DNA of 64,000 nt from Sympetrum striolatum (taxonomy: Eukaryota; Arthropoda; Insecta; Odonata; Libellulidae): NCBI GenBank assembly GCA_947579665.1, contig OX388350.1, positions 87,067,152 through 87,131,151 on the forward strand, written 5' to 3'. Below are positions 45,287 through 54,227 of the stretch, piece after piece. The notes beneath the pieces were generated by a model. The model did not search any database, was not told the DNA's origin, and saw nothing but the letters and a program-made list of their open reading frames with translations. Numbering within the stretch: position 1 is the stretch's first letter; each line of letters begins with the position of its first letter. Made by a program: the position numbers and the translations under genes.

Positions 45287-46234
45287 ATGGCGGAGAGAAT
45301 GGAGCAACTCCTGGGCAGCATCTCCAGTGTGTTTAACGAATTGGGCAACCGCATGGCAAGGACACCGCTACCAACCCCAGTGGAGCACCTCTCCATCCCG
45401 ACTTACTACCCAGAGGATGGCGACCTAGACGAATGGATCGTCGGGATCGAGAAGTTGGGAGAGGAGTTGCATTGGACTGATCGAGAAATGGTGCTGAGAG
45501 TAGCCTCGTCCTTTTGTGGCCCCACGAAAAGATGGTACGAGAAATGGCAGCCAGATGAACGAACCTGGCAGGCAATGAAAGAGGATTTGATACTAGCTTT
45601 TCCGCGGAAAGGTAATTTCGGTCAAAAATTGCACGATGCAGTGAGCTTTACAAGTAATCAGTGTGACTCTTATGGTGATTATGTCCGTGAGAAATATGCA
45701 AAAATAAAAGCCTTAAGAGCCAATTGGGCGTGGGAGGACATGATAGACATAATTGTGTTTGGCATATCAGATCCCGTAGTTCGTACAACCATAATTAACT
45801 TGAATTGTAAGACTTTACCTGATTTAATTACGTTGATTTCGGGGTTTTCTCTTAAAAACGAGAATTCTCAGAGGCAAACGTGTCCCCCGAGAGTGGCGGA
45901 ACATAATTTGATCAGCGATACCCAATCAAATGGGGCAGATTCGAGACGCTGTTTTAAATGTAACCGTTTAGGCCACACAAAGGCGAATTGTAATTCCGGT
46001 AAAGACAGAGAATGGGGTAGCGAAGATAGGAGCTGTAAGAATGACTCAAACTTTCAAGGTGGCTCTAAAATAAGGGAGTCGCCGTCCACAAGACCAGAGT
46101 CTAAGGCATCGAGGTGCCCAATTTGTTTCCAGCATGTTCACTCAGCAGAGGGGTGCTGGATGAAAGCGAAAGTTGCACGGTACGAGTCCATGAAGAATGT
46201 CGATTATGATGGCAAACGCACCGGCGGTATTTAA
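45287..46234 (+). CDS. Gag protein with two CCHC zinc knuckles
   Basis: This intact frame of 315 residues begins 37 nt after the LTR. Residues 35-190 form a retrotransposon Gag capsid-like region (PTYYPEDGDLDEWI, W-rich KRWYEKWQPDERTWQAMKEDL, then YGDYVREKYAKIKAL), as in gypsy-type Gag. The knuckles are C222-X2-C225-X4-H230-X4-C235 and C277-X2-C280-X4-H285-X4-C290. The residue before H285 is Val instead of the usual Gly. The region between and after them is Ser/Arg/Lys-rich. It would assemble particles and package RNA. It ends at a stop with no frame overlapping into a pol gene. Copy 1 carries the same gene with inactivating changes. Confidence 0.88.
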   Translation: MAERMEQLLGSISSVFNELGNRMARTPLPTPVEHLSIPTYYPEDGDLDEWIVGIEKLGEELHWTDREMVLRVASSFCGPTKRWYEKWQPDERTWQAMKEDLILAFPRKGNFGQKLHDAVSFTSNQCDSYGDYVREKYAKIKALRANWAWEDMIDIIVFGISDPVVRTTIINLNCKTLPDLITLISGFSLKNENSQRQTCPPRVAEHNLISDTQSNGADSRRCFKCNRLGHTKANCNSGKDREWGSEDRSCKNDSNFQGGSKIRESPSTRPESKASRCPICFQHVHSAEGCWMKAKVARYESMKNVDYDGKRTGGI

Positions 46235-46320
46235 ACGAGCAATTAACGGAGCCTTTTATTTTATTTTGAAAACGAAGGGAAGTAAAGTCAGAATGGGCGA
46301 GCGGTATCCTGAGAATATGG

Positions 46321-46557
46321 TTGACATTAAACGTTGCACGACAAGGAAATCGCGATTGCGCCGCGGCCCTTAAAACCTTGACCGAGAGTGCTCGAAAACA
46401 GAGGAAAGAATTCGTTGAGAAGCGGCGCTGTTCTGTTTACATAACAGTGGAAATGCTTGTTTTTGACTCTGAACAATACAAGGCAGGAAAACCTTGTTTG
46501 GATAAGCATAATTGTCAGGAGGTGACAATGTTACATTTATTTTGTAATATCTCTTGA
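46321..46557 (+). CDS. Conserved 78-codon frame of unknown function
   Basis: The frame is present in both LTR copies (42806-43042 and here) with the same length and only a few amino-acid differences. It contains a Lys/Arg-rich helix-like part (ESARKQRKEFVEKRR) and a C-terminal HNC…LHLFC. It has no ATG at its first codon (TTG), so translation is uncertain. It may be the remnant of a lost pol-region domain. I do not recognise it. Confidence 0.3.
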   Translation: MTLNVARQGNRDCAAALKTLTESARKQRKEFVEKRRCSVYITVEMLVFDSEQYKAGKPCLDKHNCQEVTMLHLFCNIS

Positions 46558-46636
46558 TGTCGCCCTGAATTTTTTTGAGATCTACGAAGTAAAGATGTTT
46601 TTGTTTATAGAGTTGTTTATATCGAGATTGCCGGTA

Positions 46637-46860
46637 AAGGCATTTGAGTTGGCAAGTTAAACCCCATGGTCCCTGAGTCTGCCCGGAGGGGTCAGGACAA
46701 ACCCGGGTCCCTGAACTTAGCCGGAACTCCAAGCCGGTAAAAGCATTTGAGTTGGCAAGTTAAACCCCATGGTCCCTGAGTCTGCCCGGAGGGGGCAGGA
46801 CAAACCCGGTTCCCTGAACTTGGCCGGAACTCCTGGCCGGTAAAGGCACTGCCGGTGAAG
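46637..46860 (+). repeat. ~111-bp direct duplication in copy 2
   Basis: The block containing gagttggcaagttaaacccc, ccctgagtctgcccgga and ggccggaactcc occurs twice in tandem in copy 2 but only once in copy 1 (around 43133-43230). It is a copy-specific expansion. Confidence 0.75.
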
Positions 46861-46867
46861 GCATTTA

Positions 46868-47110
46868 TGTACTGCTGATATTGCCGGGATGATTACGGCT
46901 GGTATTGCCGGGATGATTACCGCTGGTATTGCCGGGTGGATTACGGCTGGTATTGCCGGGTGGATTACGGCTGGTATTGCCGGGTGGATTACGGCTGGTA
47001 TTGCCGGGTGGATTACGGCTGGTATTGCCGGGTGGATTACGGCTGATGTTGCCGGGATGTTAACGGCTGGTATTGCCGGGATGATTACCGCTGGTATTGC
47101 CGAGATACTG
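46868..47110 (+). repeat. 24-bp minisatellite of copy 2 (10 units)
   Basis: The units are gctggtattgccgggtggattacg, five of them almost identical at the centre. The open frame through them, encoding I-T-A-G-I-A-G-W repeats, is a consequence of the 24-bp (8-codon) period and is not treated as a gene. Confidence 0.88.
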
Positions 47111-47262
47111 CGATCTCACCGGCGGAGTTCATCATTTTCCTTGGTAAATATACGGTACCTAGACTGCAAACTAATATCTATCTCTCCATTTACAGATATT
47201 ATACGACGTTTTCATTGCTACTGCAACGGCGGCTCGAGGACGAGCGAATGTCAGGATGGCCG

Positions 47263-47532
47263 TGTTAGAAAGGAAAATCATCCATGACGTCACGTGGAGT
47301 AATACGTCAGAAAACGTCGGTCGAGAGTACGCCGCCTACGGTCGCGGATAGACGACTAGCGCCACGTGTGGACGAGGGAGTGAAGCAGTACAGTACGGGA
47401 CAGACGGGACAGACGATCGTGAGCCTTCGAATGGAGTGGATCATTGTGCTTTGCGCAGTATATTTATCCTATTCGGCAGCATTATTGAGATTGCTACGTA
47501 ATTATTAGATTCAGTATAAACTGAATCTTACA
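47263..47532 (+). repeat. 3' LTR of copy 2 (270 bp)
   Basis: It is identical to the 5' LTR except at three positions, and it is followed directly by the CACG target duplication and minisatellite sequence. No clear polypurine tract precedes it. Confidence 0.88.
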
Positions 47533-48317
47533 CACGTATTGACAGACGCACGGACGAATAGAGGCACGCACGAACAGACGCATGGAAGAACAGACGCACG
47601 GGCGAACAGACACATGGACGAACAGACGCATGGACGAACAGATGCTCGGAGGAACAGACGCACGGACGAACAGACACATGGGCGAACAGACGCATGGACA
47701 AACATACAAACGGACGAACAGACGCACGGAGAAACCCTTTATTTCTTCATTTTTTTAGAGGGGTGTGATTGAAAAACGTTTTGAAAACCGATAATTTCAC
47801 CGAAATTTCGTTTTTTATCCACTATTTTGCCCTTATCTTCGTTATTTTTTCAAGTTTTGATCAAAAAATGTTTCGAAAACGGTTAATTTTACCAAAATTT
47901 CATATTTATCCAATATTCTGCCCTTATTTTCGTTTTTTTCACAAGGTATGATCGAAAAAATGTTCGAAAACGGATCTGTTCGGACAAACAGATGTACGGA
48001 CGAACAGAAGCACGGACGTACAGACGCACGGACGAACAGACGCACGGACGAACAGACGCACGGAAGAACAGACGCACGGAAGAACAGACGCACGGCCGGA
48101 CAGACGAACGGACGAACCTTATTTTCGTCATATGAAATGATACTATCGAAGAAAAGGACGAAAAGGGATAATAATAGCAATATTTTAATATTTTTTCTCT
48201 ATATCTGTTAAATTTACGTCATTTTGTATAGGTGTATCAAAAAAGAGCGTTGTAGTGAGATAATTTTATAGAAATTTTAATTTGTTTCATCTATTTTGCC
48301 CTTATTTTCGTTATTTT

Positions 48318-48452
48318 TACTTTCTCCATATACGAAGTATTGAGAAAGTATTGTTTTCATGAAAAAAATCGACTTCGAGATTTCAACGGAAATACATGTT
48401 TTGGGGTCCCTAGAACACGTTTTGACCATTTTTGGAATGATGTCTGTGTGTA

Positions 48453-48491
<39 letters not shown>

Positions 48492-49347
48492 CAGTGGGCC
48501 CTCTAACGTGAAAACTATTAGTCATATCAATACCAAAATTCATATATAGTACTGTAGTGTGTGCTGTCAGAGTTGATTAGTTTTCCAAGTAAATCGGTAA
48601 ACCGGAAGTCGAGATTCATTCATCAAAGCTCATTTCCGGTTTTCAAAATATCTCCATAAATATGATATATAGGTATACTGTATACCTTATAAAAGTTTTA
48701 GATAATATAATTTACTATAACTTTTGTATTTAACATATTTTTGTATCACCGGTTGATTAGGAATTATTCGTGAAATACTGGTCAACCGGAGGTAGCTGAT
48801 TATGTAATTTGTGGGCGCTCTAACATGAAAATTGTTCGTCGGATCAACACCAAATTTCATATATAGTATTTTTATTGCTGTTTTTAGAGTTGATTAGATT
48901 TTGGAGTAAATCGGGTAACCGAAAGTCAAGCTTCATTCTTCAAAGCTCATTTCCGGTTTTCAAAATATCTCCATAAATATGATATTTAGGTATATACTAT
49001 TATTTATAAAAGTTTTAGAAAACGTTATTCACTATGACTTTTGTATGAAACATATTTTTGTATCACTGATTGTGTAGGAGTTATTTGTGAAATACTGATA
49101 AACCGGAAGTTGCCGATTATGTACTTCATGAGCGCTCTGGGCTCTATGGGCGAAAGGCCACTTCATCGTTTTTCATCGAACATGTCCGGAAAAACATTAT
49201 TTATAATGTTTGTGACGTAAAAGATAATAATATATAAATTAATCACTCATCTTCCATGTTTAGATGGAATATAGAGTTCAAAATTACTGTCGTAGATAAA
49301 TATTTACATCTTATATATGGAGAAAGTCATGTGCTGGCCACATCAGA
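48318..49347 (-). mobile_element. Full 1,030-bp hairpin-ended, microsatellite-bearing element (Helentron-like)
   Basis: Read on the minus strand, the element starts TCTGATGTGGCCAGCACATG (at 49347) with the subterminal word actttctccatat. It carries a central (CA)n tract (48456-48490 on the plus strand as TG) and ends in a 33-nt imperfect hairpin (48318-48350) whose distal arm is complementary to the subterminal word. Two internal blocks are repeated: the phrase gaaaattgttcg/gaaaactattag with tcaaagctcatttccggttttcaaaatatctcc at about 48625 and 48945. There is no coding capacity. Insertion is into a T-run of the satellite (cgttattttt|…|ttttttcaagatatg) without an obvious target duplication. 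Subterminal inverted words, a terminal hairpin, an internal microsatellite and T-T insertion are known traits of non-autonomous Helentrons. The class is inferred. Confidence 0.65.
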
Positions 49348-51180
49348 TTTTTTCAAGATATGATCAGGAAAAGCTTAAAAAACGGATAATGTCTTCGAAA
49401 TTTCAATTTTATCCTCTATTTTCCCCTTATTCTCGTCATTTTGTTAAGGTATTTTTGAAAAAGTTTCGAACACACTCACGGTCGAACAGACGCATGGACG
49501 AACAGACGCACAGACGAACAGATGCACGGACGAACAGACGCTCGGACGAAACTTATTTTCATTATTTTATCGAGTTATGATCAAATAAATGTAAAAAACG
49601 AATAAATGCACAGATATTCCAATATTTTTTCCCTATTTCGCCCTTATTTTCGCCATTTTAGCGAGGTATGATTGGAAAAAGGTTCGAAAACGGATCTGTT
49701 CGAAAAAATAGATGTACGGACAAACAGACGCATGGACGAACAGTCGCACAGACGAACAGACGCACGGACGGACGGACGCACGGACGAACAGACGCACGGA
49801 TGAACAGACGCACGGACGAAAAGACGCACGGACGATCAATCGCTCGTAGGATCAAACGCACTAACGAACCTTTTTTTCGTCATTTTTTCGAGGTATGATC
49901 TAAAAAAGGTAAAAAACGAATAAATTCACCGATATTTCAATCTTGTTCCTCTATTTCACCCTTATTTATCGTCATTTTAGCGAAGTTTGGTCAAAAAAAG
50001 TTTCGAAAATGGATAATTTCACCGAAATTTCAATTTTTATCCACTATTTCGCCCATATGTTCGTTATTTTTTCAAGGTTTGATAGAGAAATGGTTCGAAA
50101 ACGGATTTTTGTACGGACGAACAGACGCATGGACGAACTGAAGCACGGACGAACAGACTCACGGACGAATGGACGCACGGACGAACAGACGCACGGACGA
50201 ACCATATTTTCGTCATTTTATCGAGGTATGATCTAAAAAACGTAAAAAACAATTAAATTCACCAATATTTCAATCATTTTCCTCTATTTCGCCCTTATTG
50301 TTTGTTGTTTTAGAGAAGTATGATCGAAAAAAGTTTCGAAAATGGATAATTTCACCGAAATTTCAATTTTCGTTCACTATATTCCCTTATGTACGTTATT
50401 TTTTCAAGGTTAAGATCGAAGAAAGGTTCGAAAATGGATCTGATCAGACAAACAGATGTACGGACGAATAGATGCACGGACGAATAGACGCACGGACGAA
50501 CAGACGCACGGGCGAACAGACGCACGGACGAAAAGACACATGGACGAACGGACGAACTGAAGCACGGACGAAAAGACACATGGACGAACAGACGCACGGA
50601 CGAACAGACGCACGGACGAACCGACGTAGGGAAGAACGGTCGTGCGGTCGAACAGACACACGAACTAACAATCGCTCGGACAATCAGACGCACGGACGAA
50701 CCTTATTTTCGTCATTTTATCGAGGTATGATCGAAAAAAGTTTCGAAAATGGATAATTTCACCGAAATTTATATTTTTATCCACTATATTCCCTTATGTA
50801 CGTTATTTTTTCAAGGAATGTTTGAAGAAAGGTTCGAAAACATGATCTGTTCAGACAAACAGATGTACGGACGAACAGACGCATGGACGAACAGACGTAG
50901 AGACGAACAGAAGCACGGACGAACAGACTCACGTATGAACAGACTCACGGACGAACAGACGCACGGACGAACAGACGCACGGACGAACTGAAGCATGGAG
51001 GAAGAATCGCTTGGACGATCAGACGTATGGACGAACCTAATTTTCGTCATTTTATCGAGGTATGACCGAAAAAAAAAAACGTTTAAATTCACCGATATTT
51101 CAATCTTGTTCCTCTATTTCGCCTTTATTTTCATCGTTTTAGAGAGATGTGATTGAAAAAAGTTTTGAAAACCGATAATC

Positions 51181-52293
51181 CTACTTGATTTTAGTAAAGC
51201 CTTCGACTCGGTGGATGCGGAGTTAATGCTTGCCAAATTGCGTTTTATAGGGTTCTCAAAATCTTCAAGTAGTTGGTTTTCTTCCTATCTACATGACCGT
51301 AAGCAGAAAGTTGTCTCGAATGATTCCTCATCCGCTTGGATAAGTATCAATCGTGGTCTCCCACAGGGATCAACCCTTGGCCCCTAATTGTTTTCTCTGT
51401 TTATTAATGACTGTCCTCAAGTAATTAAACATTGTAAGCATCATTTATACGCAGACGACTTACAGATATACATCGACACCACGATTTCTGGCTTCCATGA
51501 ATGCATACAGCACGTAAATCATGACCTCGAACAAATTAATAACTGGAGTAAAGACAATTTTTTGAAAATAAATCCTTCAAAATCGCAAGCCATTGTCATC
51601 GGGACACCCAAGTTGATTAGAAGGCTTAATCAAGATAACGATGCAAAGCTCACGTTAGACAACTCGAAGATCACATTTTGCGACTCTGTGAATAATCTGG
51701 GTGTTATCATTAATAATAATCTTACGTGGTCGGAACACATCGTTAATGTGTGTAAAAAAGTTTATTCTTCAATTAATTCTCTTAGACGCCTAGGAAGTTT
51801 CCTGACGCCTACGATTAAAGCTCAACTGATAAATTCATTAATCATGCCACACTTTGACTACGGTGATATTGTTTACCAAGACTTATCCAAAGAATTAGCT
51901 ACCAAATTGCAGCGTGCCCAGAATGCATCGGTTCAGTGTATCTTTAACTTAAAGAAATTCGACCATATCTCGGGTGCGTTTGAGAAATTGTCTTGGTTTA
52001 AGCTCGCTTCTCGTCGAAAATTACACATCTTAACAACAACTTACCGTGTCATGCGATTACAAACTCCCGATTACCTCTTTTCAGAATTTGTCAGCTTAGG
52101 GTTGGCACATAACTGCAACACTAGAAGAAGAAACAATTTACTCATTCCAAATCACAGGACGGAAATGCTACATAAATCCTTTGCAGTGACCTCGGTTAAT
52201 TTATGGAACGCCTTTCCACATAGTATCAAATCTTCCTGTTCTATCCACACTTTCAAGAGGAGATGCCTTTCATATCTTCTAGAGAATCAATAA
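51181..52293 (+). pseudogene. 5'-truncated non-LTR retrotransposon reverse transcriptase
   Basis: The reading begins directly at the satellite junction with LLDFSKAFDSVD (catalytic motif A). It continues through WFSSYLHDRKQKV, GLPQGSTLGP and a single in-frame TAA at 51385 where LLF is expected. From 51388 to 52293 it is open: FINDCPQ, the active site LYADDLQIY, NNWSKDNFLKINPSKSQ, LGVIINNNLTWSEH and a C-terminal domain ending FKRRCLSYLLENQ. It is of the CR1/Jockey-like RT type. The RT fingers, the endonuclease and any ORF1 are missing, and the stop disables what is left. Confidence 0.85.
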
Positions 52294-52730
52294 CGCTAAT
52301 TATCTCCATCATAGCATTTTACATTTTACCATAAGTCAAGTTCGTTTTTTCCTGGTTATTTTTATGCTGCACAGAACAACACTTCAAACTTCTTTCTTTA
52401 CTTTGGAATATTTTGTTCGTTATTGTTACTACAGTTTACATCCAGTATAACCTTTTCTTTTTTTTTACAATTTTGTATTTCCATTATATTAACTTACTTT
52501 AGATTATTGTTTATGATTAAATCATCATGATAACTCTCTTATATAATTATTGTAGAGCGTAATCTTTGTATTGATCGTGTTTTATTTTGCTTTTTTCTAG
52601 TTCAGTCATATTTTTATCACAAGTGTATGTATCTACTTACTGTATTTTCTGCATTTCATTTTTTATTAACTCTCATTATTTTTCTTGATAATATGTCTCT
52701 AACACTTCTTGTAATTTTCCAGGTTATATG
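52294..52730. other. T-rich 3' flank of the RT fragment
   Basis: This AT-rich interval without ORFs is probably the 3' UTR of the truncated retrotransposon. No simple-repeat tail could be fixed, so the end is undefined. Confidence 0.35.
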
Positions 52731-52732
52731 TA

Positions 52733-52762
52733 CAGTCGTCTGCGTAAGTCTGTGGGCATGTC
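52733..52762 (+). repeat. Tc1/mariner-type terminal inverted repeat (one end only)
   Basis: The word CAGTCGTCTGCGTAAGTCTG follows a TA dinucleotide (52731-52732), the form of Tc1/mariner ends, which insert at TA and often begin CAGT. No matching inverted end was found up to 56 kb. It could be the 3' end of the element whose transposase remains at 53.7-54.2 kb, although 0.9 kb separates them. Confidence 0.35.
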
Positions 52763-53143
52763 CTGTCGCTCCTCTAGCGGCCAAAGAGTCCACTTAAAAT
52801 TTATGTTGGTACTAAGTAATTTGCAGGAGGGAAGGAAATCAGAGGTGGGGGTAAATGTTTTGAAACTTACGGCGAGTAAGGGGAAATTACGGGTGACTTT
52901 GGAATTTCTTTGGAACCGCACTCGAATAGACACAGCGCCTCGCACCATTGGAAAGAACGGGAAGATTTGATTCTTTTGGTTTGCGACAGAAAATTTTCAG
53001 AAAAGAAAGGTTTCTCTGTTTTAGCTAGACGAGAAACGTTGAGGCAAGTGCGAGGGACTTCAGCCTTCTAGCATATTAAATGTGAGCGTTAATGCTGATA
53101 TTTTCGCTTCTTAAGCTGCTTTCAGGTTGAATATTCATCTACA

Positions 53144-53273
53144 GTAGTAGTAGTAGGGTTAAAAGTGCTTCGACAGCTAAGGTCATTTTGCACATTGGCT
53201 CACACCGGGATTCGAACCCGGGATCGCTTTCACCAAAGGCAAACGCGCTGTCCACATGACTATCCGGGAGCCT
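53144..53273 (-). mobile_element. tRNA-derived SINE with 13-bp target-site duplication
   Basis: On the minus strand the 130-bp element starts AGGCTCCCGGATAGTCATG. It has an A-box-like TAGTCATGTGG and a perfect B box GGGTTCGAATCCC closed by a CCGGG/CCCGG stem. It continues through a short body and ends in a (CTA)n-type tail. It is flanked by the exact direct repeat ATATTCATCTACA (53131-53143 and 53274-53286). Such long duplications are the mark of LINE-driven insertion. The head resembles a tRNA with a possible TTG anticodon (Gln), but the stems are imperfect. RNA polymerase III would transcribe it from the internal boxes. Confidence 0.82.
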
Positions 53274-53676
53274 ATATTCATCTACAATGTAGCGGAATAA
53301 TATTTTTCTGTTATTTTGATTTTGGCTTTATCTTTTTATCATACAAATGCTTTTGTATTAAATATTATCATGCTTAAATAGACAATAGAAATATCTCAAC
53401 AACGAAAATATTTTTTCTTTTCCTACTCTAATTTAATCGAAACCTTTTCCGGAGAGATTTGATAGTCTTCTTTTGGATATATAAATTTCATTGAAGTCAT
53501 ACTCTCTGTTATTAAAATTAATTTCTATTGAATTGTTTGATACCAACCAAATGATACCAACTTTATAAATAGTTTATTGCGGTTATTTACGAATTCAGCG
53601 TTGTGACTGGCAAATATCCGCATTATATATTTATATCCTCGAGGAATTCGAATGTGGAAACGTAAGAATAAGGAAT

Positions 53677-54227
53677 CTACCATTCCCGATGAATATCGGA
53701 ATTAATAAAATACGGAGGATTTCTTTGAATAATATAATATTCAGTGATATCTCCTTCAAACTCTATTGCGCTCTGCAGTCGCCGTCCCATGGAATCTACC
53801 AGGTTTTTGAATAAATCTGGACGCCGCGCAGGAGAGGTCCAGATATCCCTGATGTGCTGCTCCAAAGACGCAGGAGTGCGCTGGCTATCTGCCGTCCACT
53901 CTTGAGTGATAATTCTCCATAAATTTTCAATGGGATTTAAATCTGGGGAACGTGCAGACCAAGGAAGAACTTTTAGATTGTGATGATTATTTAAAAAATC
54001 TTTGGTAGCGCGTGCCGTATGCACAGGACTTTTGTCATGGGCAAAAACACTTCTTCGCCTTCTGGGAAGATTTTGTTGGCGTATGGCAGAAGATTATCTT
54101 CCAACATTTTGCAATAATCCCTCGCCGTCATTCTAATGAATGAATGGAAATTTTGCCGTTTATATCTTAACTCCTCTGTATATCGTGACCAATCACTAGC
54201 ATTTTGCGAAATATAATTGCATTTCAA
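53677..54227 (-). pseudogene. Tc1/mariner-type transposase, C-terminal half, frameshifted
   Basis: The minus strand encodes MTARDYCKMLEDNLLPYAN, then after a frameshift near 54040 VFAHDKSPVHTARAT and PWSARSPDLNPIENLW. The second Asp (HDK) and the Glu (PIENLW) of the catalytic triad are present and separated by 35 residues. This is one more than the 34 of classical Tc1. The helix-turn-helix DNA-binding half and the first Asp are missing. The C-terminus (RRLQSAIEFEGDITEY) is typical in style. An intact enzyme would cut and paste a TA-targeting transposon. Confidence 0.82.

Larger units (their letters stand above)
44980..47532 (+). mobile_element. Gag-only LTR retrotransposon, copy 2 (complete, with 4-bp target duplication)
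   Basis: The 2,553-bp element is flanked by the direct repeat CACG (44976-44979 and 47533-47536), taken from the 16-bp minisatellite. The LTRs are 270 bp each and differ at only three positions, so insertion is recent. Between them are a primer-binding region, an intact gag, a conserved 78-codon frame and a 24-bp minisatellite. There is no protease, RT, RNase H or integrase, so it must use proteins from another element. The layout matches the terminal-repeat-with-GAG type of non-autonomous element, and the 4-bp duplication fits Ty3/gypsy-like integration. Confidence 0.88.
35196..51180 (-). repeat. Satellite array 2: ~93-bp units with embedded 16-bp minisatellite blocks
   Basis: The ~93-bp unit is the reverse complement of array 1 (…ttttcctctattttgcccttattttcgtcatttt…ggtatgatcgaaaaaagg…aaaacggataatttcaccgaaatt). 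Blocks of a 16-bp minisatellite, acggacgaacagacgc, are interspersed. They almost always start after aaaacggatctgttcgg and end at acgaaccttattttcgtc. Thus the 16-mer replaces the same part of the ~93-bp unit each time. A third unit variant (ctatatctgttaaatttacgtcattttgtatagg) recurs at about 35.3, 37.5, 41.0 and 48.2 kb. Translations of the 16-mer give endless R-T-D-E-Q-T-H-G strings, which are not genes. Two LTR elements and one hairpin-ended element interrupt the array, which ends at a truncated RT. Confidence 0.9.

Noticed and set aside
46889..47287. 132-codon I-T-A-G-I-A-G-W repeat protein
   Set aside because: It is an in-frame reading of the 24-bp minisatellite and runs into the LTR. Unit number differs between copies without selection for frame.
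35690..50990. Long R-T-D-E-Q-T-H-G and V-R-P-C-V-C-S-S-V-R open frames on both strands
   Set aside because: They are translations of the 16-bp minisatellite (three units per 16 codons). Frames exist in several phases and both strands, with no starts or flanking gene structure.
35690..50990. CRISPR-like repeat array
   Set aside because: The periodic words are contiguous, without unique spacers of constant length, and the genome is eukaryotic.
53195..53273. Functional tRNA gene
   Set aside because: The acceptor and anticodon stems are imperfect, and the unit has a body, a trinucleotide tail and target duplications, so it is a SINE.
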